From: CAYUNA01 sp047629355
GTDB taxonomy: Bacteria; Bacteroidota; Bacteroidia; Chitinophagales; Saprospiraceae
Direction of reading: 5' to 3'
Length of the DNA: 38,094 nucleotides
NCBI GenBank assembly: GCA_047629355.1
Contig: JBLHWU010000029.1
Coordinates: 1 to 38,094 of the forward strand
Shown: positions 22,750 through 31,196 of the stretch, in pieces
How the letters are laid out: the number at the start of each line of letters is the position of its first letter
Numbering within the stretch: position 1 is the first letter of the stretch
Position numbers and translations under genes: made by a program
Notes under the pieces: generated by a model
Databases searched by the model: none
The model's input: the letters and a program-made list of their open reading frames with translations, nothing else
What the model was told of the DNA's origin: nothing

Positions 22750-22870
22750 AGTAACAGTGAAATAATAAGTCCGCCAACTAACAACGTTTATTTTGTTCTT
22801 TTTCTCCACTTCGGTCGAAATGACAAAAGAAATACTTGGTAGTTGGCGGAGTTATTTTTTTACCATTACT
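22750..22870. repeat. Foldback element, family A, copy 4 (short form, reversed)
   Basis: 121 bp. The ends are AGTAACAGTGAAATAATAAG and TTTTTTTACCATTACT, with TA before the left end (22748-22749). Relative to the full copies it lacks about 70 bp between two TCTTTTG repeats, as expected of a deletion between direct repeats. The inner arms read CCGCCAACTA and TAGTTGGCGG, a different but still paired version of the CCATCTA stem. Its right end supplies the last codons and the stop of the DUF4328 gene. Confidence 0.8.
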
Positions 22871-23535
22871 AAATGGTCATAAATATCTAATCCCTCATCT
22901 TCTTCCCGCAACTTTTGCTCAGATTGATTGATTTTAAAAACAAGCATTATCGTTAACGCGGCTAAGATGACAATTAGAAAATATTTGCAAATTAACGTAA
23001 AATAAATCGTTTGCCAGCTGACTACTCCATTGGCTACATTTCCAATTAGCACCTCTTTTATAAGTATAATGACAATATACAGTAAAAAAAACGCCCACCA
23101 CCAGATGACCCAGCGATACCGTTTTTCGAGAATCGCTTCGGGGGTGACTTCTTGGTTTTCTAACCAAATTTCGCGTAGGATGACGAATGGTCTATACAAA
23201 TTCAGTAGCGGTACAAACCAGCCAAGTATTGCCCATTTTCCAGTAAAACTAGCTTTTTCTGGATGTAAAACATGGAAATTCGCATAGACGCGCCAAAACC
23301 AAATCAGAAAAAGCAACCCAGTTATGATGGATAAAGGCAACTCTATTTGCATTAAATTACTTTCAAACAATTGATGCTTTTCCCCATAACCAAAACCCAC
23401 GGGTTGCCCCGAAATCAAGGAATACAGACTATAATAAATAAAAATTGCTCCTAAAGCATACACCATTTTCAACCACAACACCAGCATTGTTAACCTCGCC
23501 CAAACCTGATTGTTCCTTATTTCGCTTCTTTCCAT
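22852..23535 (-). CDS. DUF4328 domain-containing membrane protein
   Basis: 227 residues with about five membrane helices: 15-40, 65-85 (LSIITGLLFLIWFWRVYANF), 100-116, 143-163 (VIWWWAFFLLYIVIILI) and 184-205. The central WAILGWFVPLLNLYRPFVIL with the following EIWLEN is the hallmark of DUF4328, a membrane family of unknown function seen in several phyla. The protein's last five residues (VMVKK) and the TAA lie inside the end of a family A foldback element, so its C-terminus has been rewritten by that insertion. It is divergent from the WD40 gene. Confidence 0.85.
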   Translation of the reverse strand: MERSEIRNNQVWARLTMLVLWLKMVYALGAIFIYYSLYSLISGQPVGFGYGEKHQLFESNLMQIELPLSIITGLLFLIWFWRVYANFHVLHPEKASFTGKWAILGWFVPLLNLYRPFVILREIWLENQEVTPEAILEKRYRWVIWWWAFFLLYIVIILIKEVLIGNVANGVVSWQTIYFTLICKYFLIVILAALTIMLVFKINQSEQKLREEDEGLDIYDHLVMVKK

Positions 23536-23646
23536 GCGGAAAAGTACCCGTCTCGCTTTTCATTTCAAAATTCTTTTTCAACTTTTTCCAAAAAGTCAAT
23601 CCATTTAGAAAAAAAACAAGAACTTTGCTCTCAAATTCTAAATCAT

Positions 23647-24564
23647 TTGACTAAAAAAATTAACATCAAGAAAATTGCTCAGCTTACCGGGCACAACGCA
23701 TCCATTTTTGCACTCGCAGCAGGTAAAGATGCCGAACATTTTCGCTCCGCAGCGGGTGAAGGTTGGGTGGCAGAATGGAATTTTAACTCACCTGACATGG
23801 GAAAATTAATCGCCAAGGTGGACTCCCAAATTTTTTCTTTGTGCAATATTTCCAACGAAAATCGGCTCGTTGCAGGCAATATGAACGGCGGCGCACACTG
23901 GGTCGATTTGGACAACCCCGACGAGACTAAAAACATTTTGCATCACAAAAAAGGCATCTACGGAATGCTGCAAATCGGCGACTTTTTATACTCTGCTGGC
24001 GGTGATGGTATGTTGACAAAATGGTCGGTTTCGGAAAATAAAACGGTCGAAAGCATTCATTTATCCAACCAATCTTTACGCGGTTTAGATTTCAGTAAAA
24101 AGCGGCAAGAAATAGCGGTTGGCGCAAGCGATAATTCGATTTATTTATTGGATTCAATGACGCTTTCTTTAAAAAAAACAATCAAAAATGCCCACGAAAA
24201 CTCAGTCTTTACTGTAAAATATCATCCTGACAATCAACACCTTATGTCAGGCGGACGGGATGCGCACTTAGCTATTTGGGATTTGGATAATAATTTTGAA
24301 AAAGTATCGACTCAACCAGCACACTGGTTTACGATTAATGACCTTGTTTTCCACCCAAAAGGACACCTTTTTGCAACTGCCAGCCGTGATAAAACAATAA
24401 AGGTTTGGGATGCCAAAACTTTTGAATTATTGAAGGTCTTAGACACGATTCGCAACGGTTGTCATGTCAATTCGGTGAACGCTTTGTATTGGGCAGATTT
24501 TAAAAATTATCTCGTGTCAGGAAGTGATGATAGGAGCATTATTATTTGGAAAATTGAGGAATGA
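23647..24564 (+). CDS. WD40-repeat beta-propeller protein
   Basis: 305 residues, probably from a TTG start at 23647 since no ATG lies before the first repeat (LTGHNASIFALAAGKDAEHF). Seven blades can be outlined; the clearest are AHENSVFTVKYHPDNQHLMS ending AIWDLD, HWFTINDLVFHPKGHLFATA ending KVWDAKT, and HVNSVNALYWADFKNYLVSG ending IIWKIEE. The repeats fill the whole chain, so it is one propeller with no enzymatic domain. There is no signal peptide, so it is a cytosolic scaffold or binding protein of unknown partner. It is divergent from DUF4328 and ends in a good terminator. Confidence 0.85.
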   Translation: MTKKINIKKIAQLTGHNASIFALAAGKDAEHFRSAAGEGWVAEWNFNSPDMGKLIAKVDSQIFSLCNISNENRLVAGNMNGGAHWVDLDNPDETKNILHHKKGIYGMLQIGDFLYSAGGDGMLTKWSVSENKTVESIHLSNQSLRGLDFSKKRQEIAVGASDNSIYLLDSMTLSLKKTIKNAHENSVFTVKYHPDNQHLMSGGRDAHLAIWDLDNNFEKVSTQPAHWFTINDLVFHPKGHLFATASRDKTIKVWDAKTFELLKVLDTIRNGCHVNSVNALYWADFKNYLVSGSDDRSIIIWKIEE

Positions 24565-24594
24565 TTTTTATGCTAATTTAGATAAATAGCCCAA

Positions 24595-24633
24595 CAAAAT
24601 TAGATGACATCTAATTTTGACACTATTTTTTTT
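24595..24633 (+). terminator. Terminator of the WD40 gene
   Basis: CAAAATTAGATG and CATCTAATTTTG form a stem with a minimal loop, followed after CACTA by eight T. It lies about 30 bases past the stop. Confidence 0.72.
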
Positions 24634-24673
24634 CTGAATTAAGGCGTAAAAACTTGAGTTATGCCTTTGTATA

Positions 24674-24833
24674 AGTAGGTGACCTTAAATAATCGACACT
24701 TTTGACAGCCGATATTTTTTGTTTAAAAAATTTAAAAAATCCTTTAATAGTCCTTCTATTGAAAGCGTTTTTAAGTTTTTTAAACGGAAAATAGTCCTGT
24801 TGAAAAGTGTCGATTATTTAGGGGGCACTTACT
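24674..24833. repeat. Foldback element, family B, copy 2
   Basis: A 160-bp element with intact TA flanks (24672-24673, 24834-24835). The ends are AGTAGGTGACCTTAAATAA and TTATTTAGGGGGCACTTACT. The halves pair almost throughout (GACACTTTT / AAAAGTGTC, GTTTAAAAAA / TTTTTTAAAC, CTTTAATAG / CTATTGAAAG). It lies between the convergent WD40 and histidine kinase genes. A 61-codon frame running through it is an artefact of the repeat. Confidence 0.88.
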
Positions 24834-24875
24834 TAAGGATAGTTTTCACAATGAAGAGTCAGGAAAAAATAGGCT

Positions 24876-26219
24876 TCAAAGAGTTGTTCGATTATTATTC
24901 TTAGACTCCATTACTACTTCCTTTTCTTCAACGCCCCCCCTATCCGCCAACATAGTTTCAGGAAATACAATGTGGAAAGTCGAGCCTTTTCCTTTTTTTG
25001 ATGTCACCCATATTCTACCATCATATAGGTCCACTATCTTTTTGCAAATCGCCAAACCAATACCGGTGCCTCGATATGTTGATTGGTTATGAAGCCGTCT
25101 AAACATTTCAAAAATACTTTTTTGATACTCTTGTTCAATTCCGATGCCATTGTCTGATACTTTAAAGTACAGTTGCTTTTTTCTTCTCAAAAACTTTATA
25201 CGTATAGCCGGAAGGTCTTTGTCATTATATTTTAGCCCATTTTCTATAAGATTTCGAAAAAGCTGATTGATCGTAGCAGCATCGGCATTTAGGAGCGGGA
25301 TTTTATCAAATAAGACTTCCGACGGTACGTAACCTTCGTTAGATTGTAGTTGCGTAGTAATTTCCAATAAAATCTTAACCAAATCAACTTTCTCCCGCTG
25401 AAACTCTTTTTTATTCGTCTGTGAATATTCTAAAATATCTTCTACCAAATGGTGCATTTGACGTGCATTGGTCTTAACGATTTTGAGATAATCGTTCCCA
25501 TCTTCATCTAATCTATCACTATATCGACGTTCAATCAAATTAACAAAGCTAACAATATTTCTCAACGGACTTTTTAAATCATGCGAAGCAATATACGCGA
25601 ATCGCTCCAACTCTTTATTGGATTCTTGAAGACTTTTATTGCTAGCTTTTAATTTCTTATTAAAACTCCGAAATCCATTTAGAAGCAAACGAACTACTGC
25701 CAAACAAATAGCAACAACCGTTACAAAACTAAATAAAAGTGTCGGCGCAAACCATACCATTGGTTGATAATTAGGCACTGATTTTCCTGATATTTCTAAG
25801 CCGAAAAAAAATAACATAATGAAGCTTAAAATTGACAGCCAAGTATAAACTGACCGCGACCTCATATATAAAACAGTAATAGGTGGCACCGTCAACAACC
25901 AGACTAAGTATGGCGAATGCACTCCACCTGTGAGATATATCAAGCTCGAAAAAACCGTAATGCTTGAAAATGCAAAAAACTGACCACTCTTTTCTAAATC
26001 CTCCGTAAAATTTAACAAAAGTGGAAAAATAACCGCGCAAATAATCGCAAAAGTCATCACCCAATAACCTTGAATAAAACCAATGGCATAAAAAAAGGGT
26101 ATAAAAAAAAGAGCAGCTAAAAAAATGAGTGCATCAATTTTTAAGATAAGTTTAGCTGGTCGAAAAACTTTGTGGTCTGCATGAAAAACAGCAGGGACAA
26201 GTTGGTTGATGAAATTCAT
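24876..26219 (-). CDS. Membrane-bound sensor histidine kinase
   Basis: 447 residues. Six membrane helices fill the first 185 residues (from LKIDALIFLAALFFIPFFYA near 26 to FSFVTVVAICLAVVRLLL). A coiled linker follows (KLKASNKSLQESNKELERFA), then HisKA with His213 (YIASHDLKSPLRNIV) and the ATPase domain (NQLFRNLIENGLKYN, DNGIGIEQEYQ, YRGTGIGLAICKKIV). This architecture resembles phytochrome-like and bacteriophytochrome-associated kinases with a membrane sensor in place of PAS or GAF domains. No response regulator is adjacent. The C-terminal tail is encoded through a run of seven G (plus-strand C at 24934-24940), where slippage would alter the last 20 residues only. Confidence 0.9.
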   Translation of the reverse strand: MNFINQLVPAVFHADHKVFRPAKLILKIDALIFLAALFFIPFFYAIGFIQGYWVMTFAIICAVIFPLLLNFTEDLEKSGQFFAFSSITVFSSLIYLTGGVHSPYLVWLLTVPPITVLYMRSRSVYTWLSILSFIMLFFFGLEISGKSVPNYQPMVWFAPTLLFSFVTVVAICLAVVRLLLNGFRSFNKKLKASNKSLQESNKELERFAYIASHDLKSPLRNIVSFVNLIERRYSDRLDEDGNDYLKIVKTNARQMHHLVEDILEYSQTNKKEFQREKVDLVKILLEITTQLQSNEGYVPSEVLFDKIPLLNADAATINQLFRNLIENGLKYNDKDLPAIRIKFLRRKKQLYFKVSDNGIGIEQEYQKSIFEMFRRLHNQSTYRGTGIGLAICKKIVDLYDGRIWVTSKKGKGSTFHIVFPETMLADRGGVEEKEVVMESKNNNRTTL

Positions 26220-26271
26220 TTACTTGAAAAAAATTAAATGGATTTATAAATTTTTCAATCAAATAGAGAAA

Positions 26272-26298
26272 GACAGTTTAATGAAAAATTAAACTGTC
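26272..26298. promoter_or_regulatory. Perfect 11-bp palindrome upstream of the histidine kinase
   Basis: GACAGTTTAAT, a five-base spacer and ATTAAACTGTC lie 53 bases before the kinase start. It could be an operator or a terminator for the upstream GT39 gene; no strong T-tract follows in the minus direction. Confidence 0.5.
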
Positions 26299-26457
26299 GG
26301 AGATATTGTATTCATAGCGTGCTTCATAGGTTATCTATGTCAAAAATTGTTCCTGATTTTAATTTAGGAATGTGCAAAGAATAAGTTATAACAGATTTTG
26401 AGAATTATAGTATACTTTACCCTACTATTTTTCAATCCGTTAGATGGTTAGAAAATT

Positions 26458-27990
26458 TTAGTCACTTTCCCAAAATCGCTTTTCTTTCAACATTGTCCGC
26501 CACAAAGAATCCATGTCCATCCTTGGATTTTCTCGCCAATAAACACACCCAACGTCTCGCGCATATGGATTTTGAATGCTGTCAATTAACGTATGTGTAG
26601 AAAACCACGAACTTTCGAGATAGTAGCTATCATCCACCAAAATTTGATAATCAAAATCCACTGAATCGGGCATCCACATTGGATAACTTGCGTTCATACT
26701 TACGCATTCGGGTAGGTTGTATTTTTCTCGAAAGAGATTTAAAACGCCTGCTTGACCGTAATGTCCTCCCCAGATTTGCGTTCGTTTCTGCTTTTCCGGC
26801 GGCAGTGCGTGATAAATTTTAGCGACTTTTTCGGGTAATTCAAGCCAGCCGTGCATGTCGGCATAATCTTGTGGAATTTGGTAAACGACGCCATCTTCCC
26901 AACGTTGTTCAATACCCAATTCGGCTAATTTTCCGCAGTAAGCAGGTACATTTTCTATTTTTAAAATAGGTAAGCCCATCGGTAATAAAAAGAAATTTGG
27001 AAATAACATGGCTACCAAAACACCCACTTTTAAACCTATTGGTTTCCCTAAAAATAGTCGTTCCCAAAAGATGCCACCTGCGGACATCAGCATCGGATAT
27101 GCCCCAAAAGAATAATAAGATTTACCACTTAATAGCACTAAAATACCAATAGTAAAAACGAAAGTCCAGCCTAAAAAACGGAATTTTTTCCCTTTCCAAA
27201 ATAACCAAATCAAGCCAGGCAACCATACCAAAATACTCGCGCCATGTACCCACAATTGATCAAAAATAAAATTAAATGCCGAGACATTGACCAATTGCGT
27301 TTCTGCCAAATCTGCCATATGGTGAATGACGGGCCAGCCATGAGTATGTTGCCAAAGTAGGTTTCGAAAAGCGATTCCAAGGGCAATTCCTAAAGCAATC
27401 CAAGGATATTTTATGAACAATAATTTTCGGTGAGAAGTCATTAATAAACCACCAAAAATTGCGACGTAAAAAAATACGATAGAATACTTCGTTTGAAATG
27501 CCAAACCGCCTACAATCCCCAATAAATACCAGTATTTAGGTATATTATTTTTGGTAATCTTTATCATCAAAAAAGCCGATAATGTCCACCAAAATTGATT
27601 AAAACAAACGGGCATCAAAAATGTACAACTTCGTAAGAATGCTGGTGCAAAAATATATGCCAAACCTGCCAATAATATTGCCCAAAACTTACCGCCCATT
27701 TCCTGCACCATTTTACAAATTAGCCATAGCGTCAGTACACCACAAATTGCAGGAAAGAAGCGAATGAAAAACGGTTCACTCCCAAACATTAAGGATATTT
27801 TTCCAATTAACGGCGTTATCGGTGGTACTTCAAGAAAGCCCCAACCGAGATGATTGGCTTCGTCGAGACAGAGATATTCGTCGCGGTGCAGTCCATAATT
27901 GCTATTGGAAAAAAAATGAAGCAATAATTTTAGTGTCGCGAGAAATGCAATTAGTTTTTTTTTCGTTATTCCATTGATGCATATTGTCAA
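26458..27990 (-). CDS. GT39-like membrane glycosyltransferase (PMT/ArnT superfamily)
   Basis: 510 residues with about ten or more membrane helices. The first periplasmic loop carries the acidic motif HRDEYLCLDEANHLGWGFLE, the place of the catalytic Asp-Glu in dolichyl- or polyprenyl-phosphate-dependent glycosyltransferases, followed by PPITPLIGKI. A soluble C-terminal periplasmic domain starts near residue 350 (ILKIENVPAYCGKLAELGIE to the end). Such enzymes move a sugar from a lipid carrier to protein, lipid A or other acceptors; donor and acceptor are unknown here. The gene is alone and divergent from the S8 protease gene. Confidence 0.82.
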   Translation of the reverse strand: MTICINGITKKKLIAFLATLKLLLHFFSNSNYGLHRDEYLCLDEANHLGWGFLEVPPITPLIGKISLMFGSEPFFIRFFPAICGVLTLWLICKMVQEMGGKFWAILLAGLAYIFAPAFLRSCTFLMPVCFNQFWWTLSAFLMIKITKNNIPKYWYLLGIVGGLAFQTKYSIVFFYVAIFGGLLMTSHRKLLFIKYPWIALGIALGIAFRNLLWQHTHGWPVIHHMADLAETQLVNVSAFNFIFDQLWVHGASILVWLPGLIWLFWKGKKFRFLGWTFVFTIGILVLLSGKSYYSFGAYPMLMSAGGIFWERLFLGKPIGLKVGVLVAMLFPNFFLLPMGLPILKIENVPAYCGKLAELGIEQRWEDGVVYQIPQDYADMHGWLELPEKVAKIYHALPPEKQKRTQIWGGHYGQAGVLNLFREKYNLPECVSMNASYPMWMPDSVDFDYQILVDDSYYLESSWFSTHTLIDSIQNPYARDVGCVYWRENPRMDMDSLWRTMLKEKRFWESD

Positions 27991-28123
27991 TTTTAGAGTT
28001 AAAGCTGCAAAAGAGTTTTTAAAAATTACTAATTTTGAAATAAAAAAATATCACGCAAAAATTCACGCTACTCTTATTTTGTAACTACCCATATGCTTTA
28101 ATGTGCTGATTATCATATATTTA

Positions 28124-28131
28124 TATCTTTG
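28124..28131 (+). promoter_or_regulatory. Candidate -7 box upstream of the S8 protease gene
   Basis: TATCTTTG matches TAnnTTTG; a second match, TATATTTG, lies at 28140-28147. No convincing -33 TTG is found for either, so the choice between them is open. Confidence 0.35.
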
Positions 28132-28271
28132 TTTAAAATTATATTTGTCTGGTTTTTTCAAATTTTTGACAAAAAATCATTTTTTTTAACACTTCCGTAA
28201 CTTAAAAGACATTATTTTAACTATTTTTAACTAAAAATAGACTAAAAACCACCTGAGTAGTTACCTTATTT

Positions 28272-29817
28272 TTGGTTTTTACTAGTCAATTTTCTTTCGG
28301 TCAAACGCTACTTTTTGCCAACCATTCTAATGAAATTCTAATACAATTAGACGACCAAATATTCATTATTTCCTTTTTAAAAGAAGTCAATGCCAAGCAT
28401 GGTTTTGATTTAAAATTAAAAAAGGAAATTGCGTCGAGTTGGGGTATTTTTTTATTAGAAAAAAGAAATACAAAAGCAGCAAATGACCTGATTTTAGAAA
28501 TTTTAAAAGAAGAAAATCAAATCATTCATGCCAATGAAAATCGTCCCGCTCAATTTAGAGACACCGAGCCAAACGACCCATTTTATGCCGAACAATGGCA
28601 TTATGAAAGAATTGGGTTGCCGCAAGTTTGGGACTATACAACGGGCGGGCAAACAACGAATGGCGATGAAATTGTGGTTGCAATAGTCGATTCTGGCTTT
28701 AAAACCGACCACCCAGATTTTGCTGGACAAATTCAGGAAACGATTGATTTCGCAAGCCAACCCAATACTAAACATGGCACAGCAGTCACTGGTTTTATCG
28801 GTGCAAGAGGTAATAATGGAGGGCATCACGGGCGTCAATTGGGATATTAAATTACTATTAATGTCTGCTCATTTTGAAGATGAAATCGCGGCGGCTTATC
28901 TTCATGCCTACAATCAGCGCAAGTTGTACAACGAAACCAATGGTGAAGAAGGGGCTTTTGTGGTTGCAGTCAATGGCTCGTTTGGTTTTAAAAATTCGAG
29001 TTGTAACCAATTTCCAATTTTGCGAGATTTGCTCGATGAATTAGGTGCTGTCGGCATACTGTATATAGGTGCTGCGCCAAACGACGATGTGGATATTAAC
29101 GAACGTGGCGACTACCCTACCGAATGCCCGAGCGATTATTTAATCACCGTGACCTTCACAAATATGGAGGACAAACGCTCTGAAGATGCTTCGTTTGGTA
29201 GCACGACGGTTGATTTGGGTGCGCCAGGTAGTGGTGTTTTTACGACCAATCAATCGGGCGGCTATAAATTGGAAACGCTTGGCGGCACTTCCTACGCAAC
29301 GCCACATGTAACTGGTGCAGTGGCATTACTATATAGTGTCCCATGCGAGAAATTGGCGGCTGCAGCATTAAATAATCCTACGGAAACGGCATTGTTGATA
29401 AAAGATGCCATTTTGAAAGGAGTCGATGAAGTGCCTGATTTACAAAATAAAGTGGTGTCCAATGGGCGATTGAATGTTTTCAATAGTATAAATTATTTAC
29501 ACGGCTATTGTCTTGCCCACGAAGACGAGGCGAATTTTGAGGACACTTATTTATATGATAAAGATATCGTGCGAATTTACTCCAATCCAGCGTGGAATTT
29601 TGTGACTTTAGATTATGCAGTGACTGATTTTAAAGAAATTACCGTAAAAATTTATGATGTCTTAGGACGATTAATGCACACAGAAACCGCTTCGCCAACG
29701 CCATTTGAAAATCAATCGTTGACCGTTGACCTGAGAAGCTGGGCGAATGGAACTTATTTTGTAACTATTTTAGGATTTGAAAAGGTTGCTAATCAACCTT
29801 TTATAAAATCAAATTAA
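28272..29817 (+). pseudogene. Subtilisin-like (S8) protease with T9SS sorting domain, frameshifted
   Basis: The first frame (28272-28850) holds a propeptide-like region and two catalytic segments: VVAIVDSGF with Asp140 and TKHGTAVTGFIGARG with His168. Near 28818-28823 (GGAGGG) the frame shifts by one base: dropping one G makes GNN continue as EGITGVNWDIKLL, the family's usual text. The second frame carries the nucleophile in GGTSYATPHVTGAVALLYS (Ser codon 29290-29292) and ends with a T9SS sorting domain (IVRIYSNPAWNFVTLDYAV to WANGTYFVTILGF). An in-frame TGA lies at 28254-28256 and no ATG precedes the truncated signal-like start (VFTSQFSFGQ), so the N-terminus also looks damaged. The active-site residues are all preserved, suggesting recent loss. 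Confidence 0.8.
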
Positions 29818-29879
29818 ACCATTTGAAAAAAAAATGTAAAATACTTTTAAAAATACTTTTATCTAAAATAGGAAAATAG

Positions 29880-29887
29880 TATCTTTG
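29880..29887 (+). promoter_or_regulatory. Candidate promoter of the tRNA-Arg / ribosomal protein unit
   Basis: TATCTTTG fits the -7 consensus and is followed by GCAGCC, a common Bacteroidota start context. The -33 box is unclear in the A/T-rich upstream text. It lies 83 bases before the tRNA. Confidence 0.5.
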
Positions 29888-29970
29888 CAGCCGCTTAGCG
29901 AAAATACGTTAAGTGTTTTTGAAATCAAGAATGGTTTTTAATATAAAAATTATTTACTTTCACAAAGAAT

Positions 29971-30044
29971 GGCTGCGTAGCTCAACTGGATAGAGTACTT
30001 GACTACGAATCAAGCGGTTACAAGTTCGAATCTTGTCGCGGTCA
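29971..30044 (+). tRNA. tRNA-Arg (anticodon ACG)
   Basis: The acceptor stem GGCTGCG pairs with CGCGGTC (with G-U pairs) and is followed by discriminator A at 30044. The D arm is GCTC...GAGT, the anticodon stem CTTGA/TCAAG encloses the loop CTACGAA with anticodon ACG, the T arm is ACAAG/CTTGT with the loop TTCGAAT. CCA is not encoded. It precedes rpmB by 67 bases on the same strand and is probably cotranscribed with the ribosomal protein genes. Confidence 0.95.
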
Positions 30045-30111
30045 CTTATTAAAGGTCAAATTTAAAATTCAATCTGTCTTTTAGGTTTGACCTTTTTCAA
30101 AATTTTTAATC

Positions 30112-30360
30112 ATGTCTAGAGTTTGTCAACTAACAGGAAAACGTCCAATTACAGGAAATAACGTTTCGCACTCAAACCGCAAAACGAAGCGACGCTTTTT
30201 GCCGAATTTGATTACTAAGAAGTTTTTCATTCCTGAAACTAGTGAAACAGTTTCTTTGAAAATCACAACTTCTGCATTGCGTAACATTAACAAATTAGGG
30301 ATTTATGCTTACTTGAAAAAGTTGGAAAAATCTGGTGTTAAAACTGGCGTAAAACTTTAA
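30112..30360 (+). CDS. rpmB: Large-subunit ribosomal protein bL28
   Basis: 82 residues beginning MSRVCQLTGKRPITGNNVSHSNRKTKRRFLPNL in outline, the standard bL28 start, with the helical C-terminal part SALRNINKLGIYAYLKKL. Only the first Cys of the zinc-type pattern is present, so this is the zinc-free form. It starts the conserved Bacteroidota order bL28-bL33-DUF4295-ftsY. The spacer to rpmG (93 bases) holds an imperfect palindrome of AATTAAGAATTAAAAATGA-type text. Confidence 0.96.
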   Translation: MSRVCQLTGKRPITGNNVSHSNRKTKRRFLPNLITKKFFIPETSETVSLKITTSALRNINKLGIYAYLKKLEKSGVKTGVKL

Positions 30361-30453
30361 TTTAATTAAAAATTAAGAATTAAAAATGAGGAATTGCTTA
30401 TTCAGAGCATTTCATTCTTAATTCTTTATTATTCATTCTTAATTCAATAAGCG

Positions 30454-30642
30454 ATGGCTAAGAAGAGCAAAGGAAATAGAAATCAGATTATCTTGGAATG
30501 TACAGAACATAAAAAATCTGGACTTGCAGGTACTTCTCGATATATTACTCAAAAAAATCGTAAGAACACACCAGACCGATTGGAGTTGAAGAAATACAAC
30601 TCAATCATGAAGAAAGTGACTGTTCACCGTGAGATTAAATAA
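30454..30642 (+). CDS. rpmG: Large-subunit ribosomal protein bL33
   Basis: 62 residues (MAKKSKGNRNQIILECTEHK, then a GTSRYITQKNRKNTPDRLEL segment and KKYNSIMKKVTVHREIK), the bL33 family. It carries one Cys only, so it is of the zinc-independent type. It lies between rpmB and the DUF4295 gene in a probable operon. Confidence 0.95.
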   Translation: MAKKSKGNRNQIILECTEHKKSGLAGTSRYITQKNRKNTPDRLELKKYNSIMKKVTVHREIK

Positions 30643-30738
30643 TTTTAATTGATATTTGATTACCTAAAAATTTGTCTATAATATTGTGGGCAACTTTTAA
30701 ATTCAATTTCAATCATTAACATATAAAACTTATCCGTC

Positions 30739-30912
30739 ATGGCTAAAGTATCCAAAAACTCCAGAGTAGGACAACGTGCAGCAAATGCAGGCTCTGGTAG
30801 AGATTTCGTCAAAGTTGTGAAAAGTGTAAAAGACCCTAAAACTGGGAAATACACTTACAAACAACAAATGATTCACAAAGATAAAGTGAAAGAATTCTTT
30901 GCAGCGAAATAA
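30739..30912 (+). CDS. DUF4295 small basic protein
   Basis: 57 residues starting MAKVSKNSRVGQRAANAGSG and ending KDKVKEFFAAK; very basic, and the third member of the bL28-bL33 cluster. DUF4295 proteins occur at this position across Bacteroidota and are thought to be ribosome-associated because of it; the function is not proven. The ATG at 30739 follows a short A-rich leader. A strong terminator begins 28 bases after the stop. Confidence 0.9.
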   Translation: MAKVSKNSRVGQRAANAGSGRDFVKVVKSVKDPKTGKYTYKQQMIHKDKVKEFFAAK

Positions 30913-30940
30913 GACGCTTCTTAGCATTCTGATTTATATA

Positions 30941-30980
30941 AAAAGGCTTTTCTGACCCATGTGTTTAGAAAAGCCTTTTT
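30941..30980 (+). terminator. Rho-independent terminator after the ribosomal protein cluster
   Basis: AAAAGGCTTTTCT and AGAAAAGCCTTTTT form a 13-bp stem with a 13-base loop and T-tract. It separates the cluster from ftsY. Confidence 0.9.
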
Positions 30981-31015
30981 GTCGTTGTCGCTTAGTAGCT
31001 GGTATTCTTAGCACA

Positions 31016-31086
31016 GTTAGTAGAAGGTCCTAAAAAAGTACCTCCTACTAACAAGCACACTAAAAATTTGCACGTTATTAAATTTG
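31016..31086 (+). promoter_or_regulatory. Hairpin and candidate -7 box upstream of ftsY
   Basis: GTTAGTAG-aa-GGT and ACC-tc-CTACTAAC (31016-31052) form a hairpin. TAAATTTG at 31079-31086 fits the -7 consensus, 110 bases before the ftsY start; a -33 TTG at proper spacing is missing. Confidence 0.4.
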
Positions 31087-31196
31087 TCCTAGAATTAGAA
31101 AAACATTTTGTAAATCTGAGATGTTTCAATCTCTGTAAAGGTAAATAGAACTGAATTTTTAAATACCACTGGAAAACCTTTAACCAATAACTATCT

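Noticed and set aside
24719..24904. 61-codon frame on the plus strand
   Set aside because: It is a translation of the family B foldback element and overlaps the histidine kinase end; the same frame in copy 1 (from 9514) is equally artefactual.
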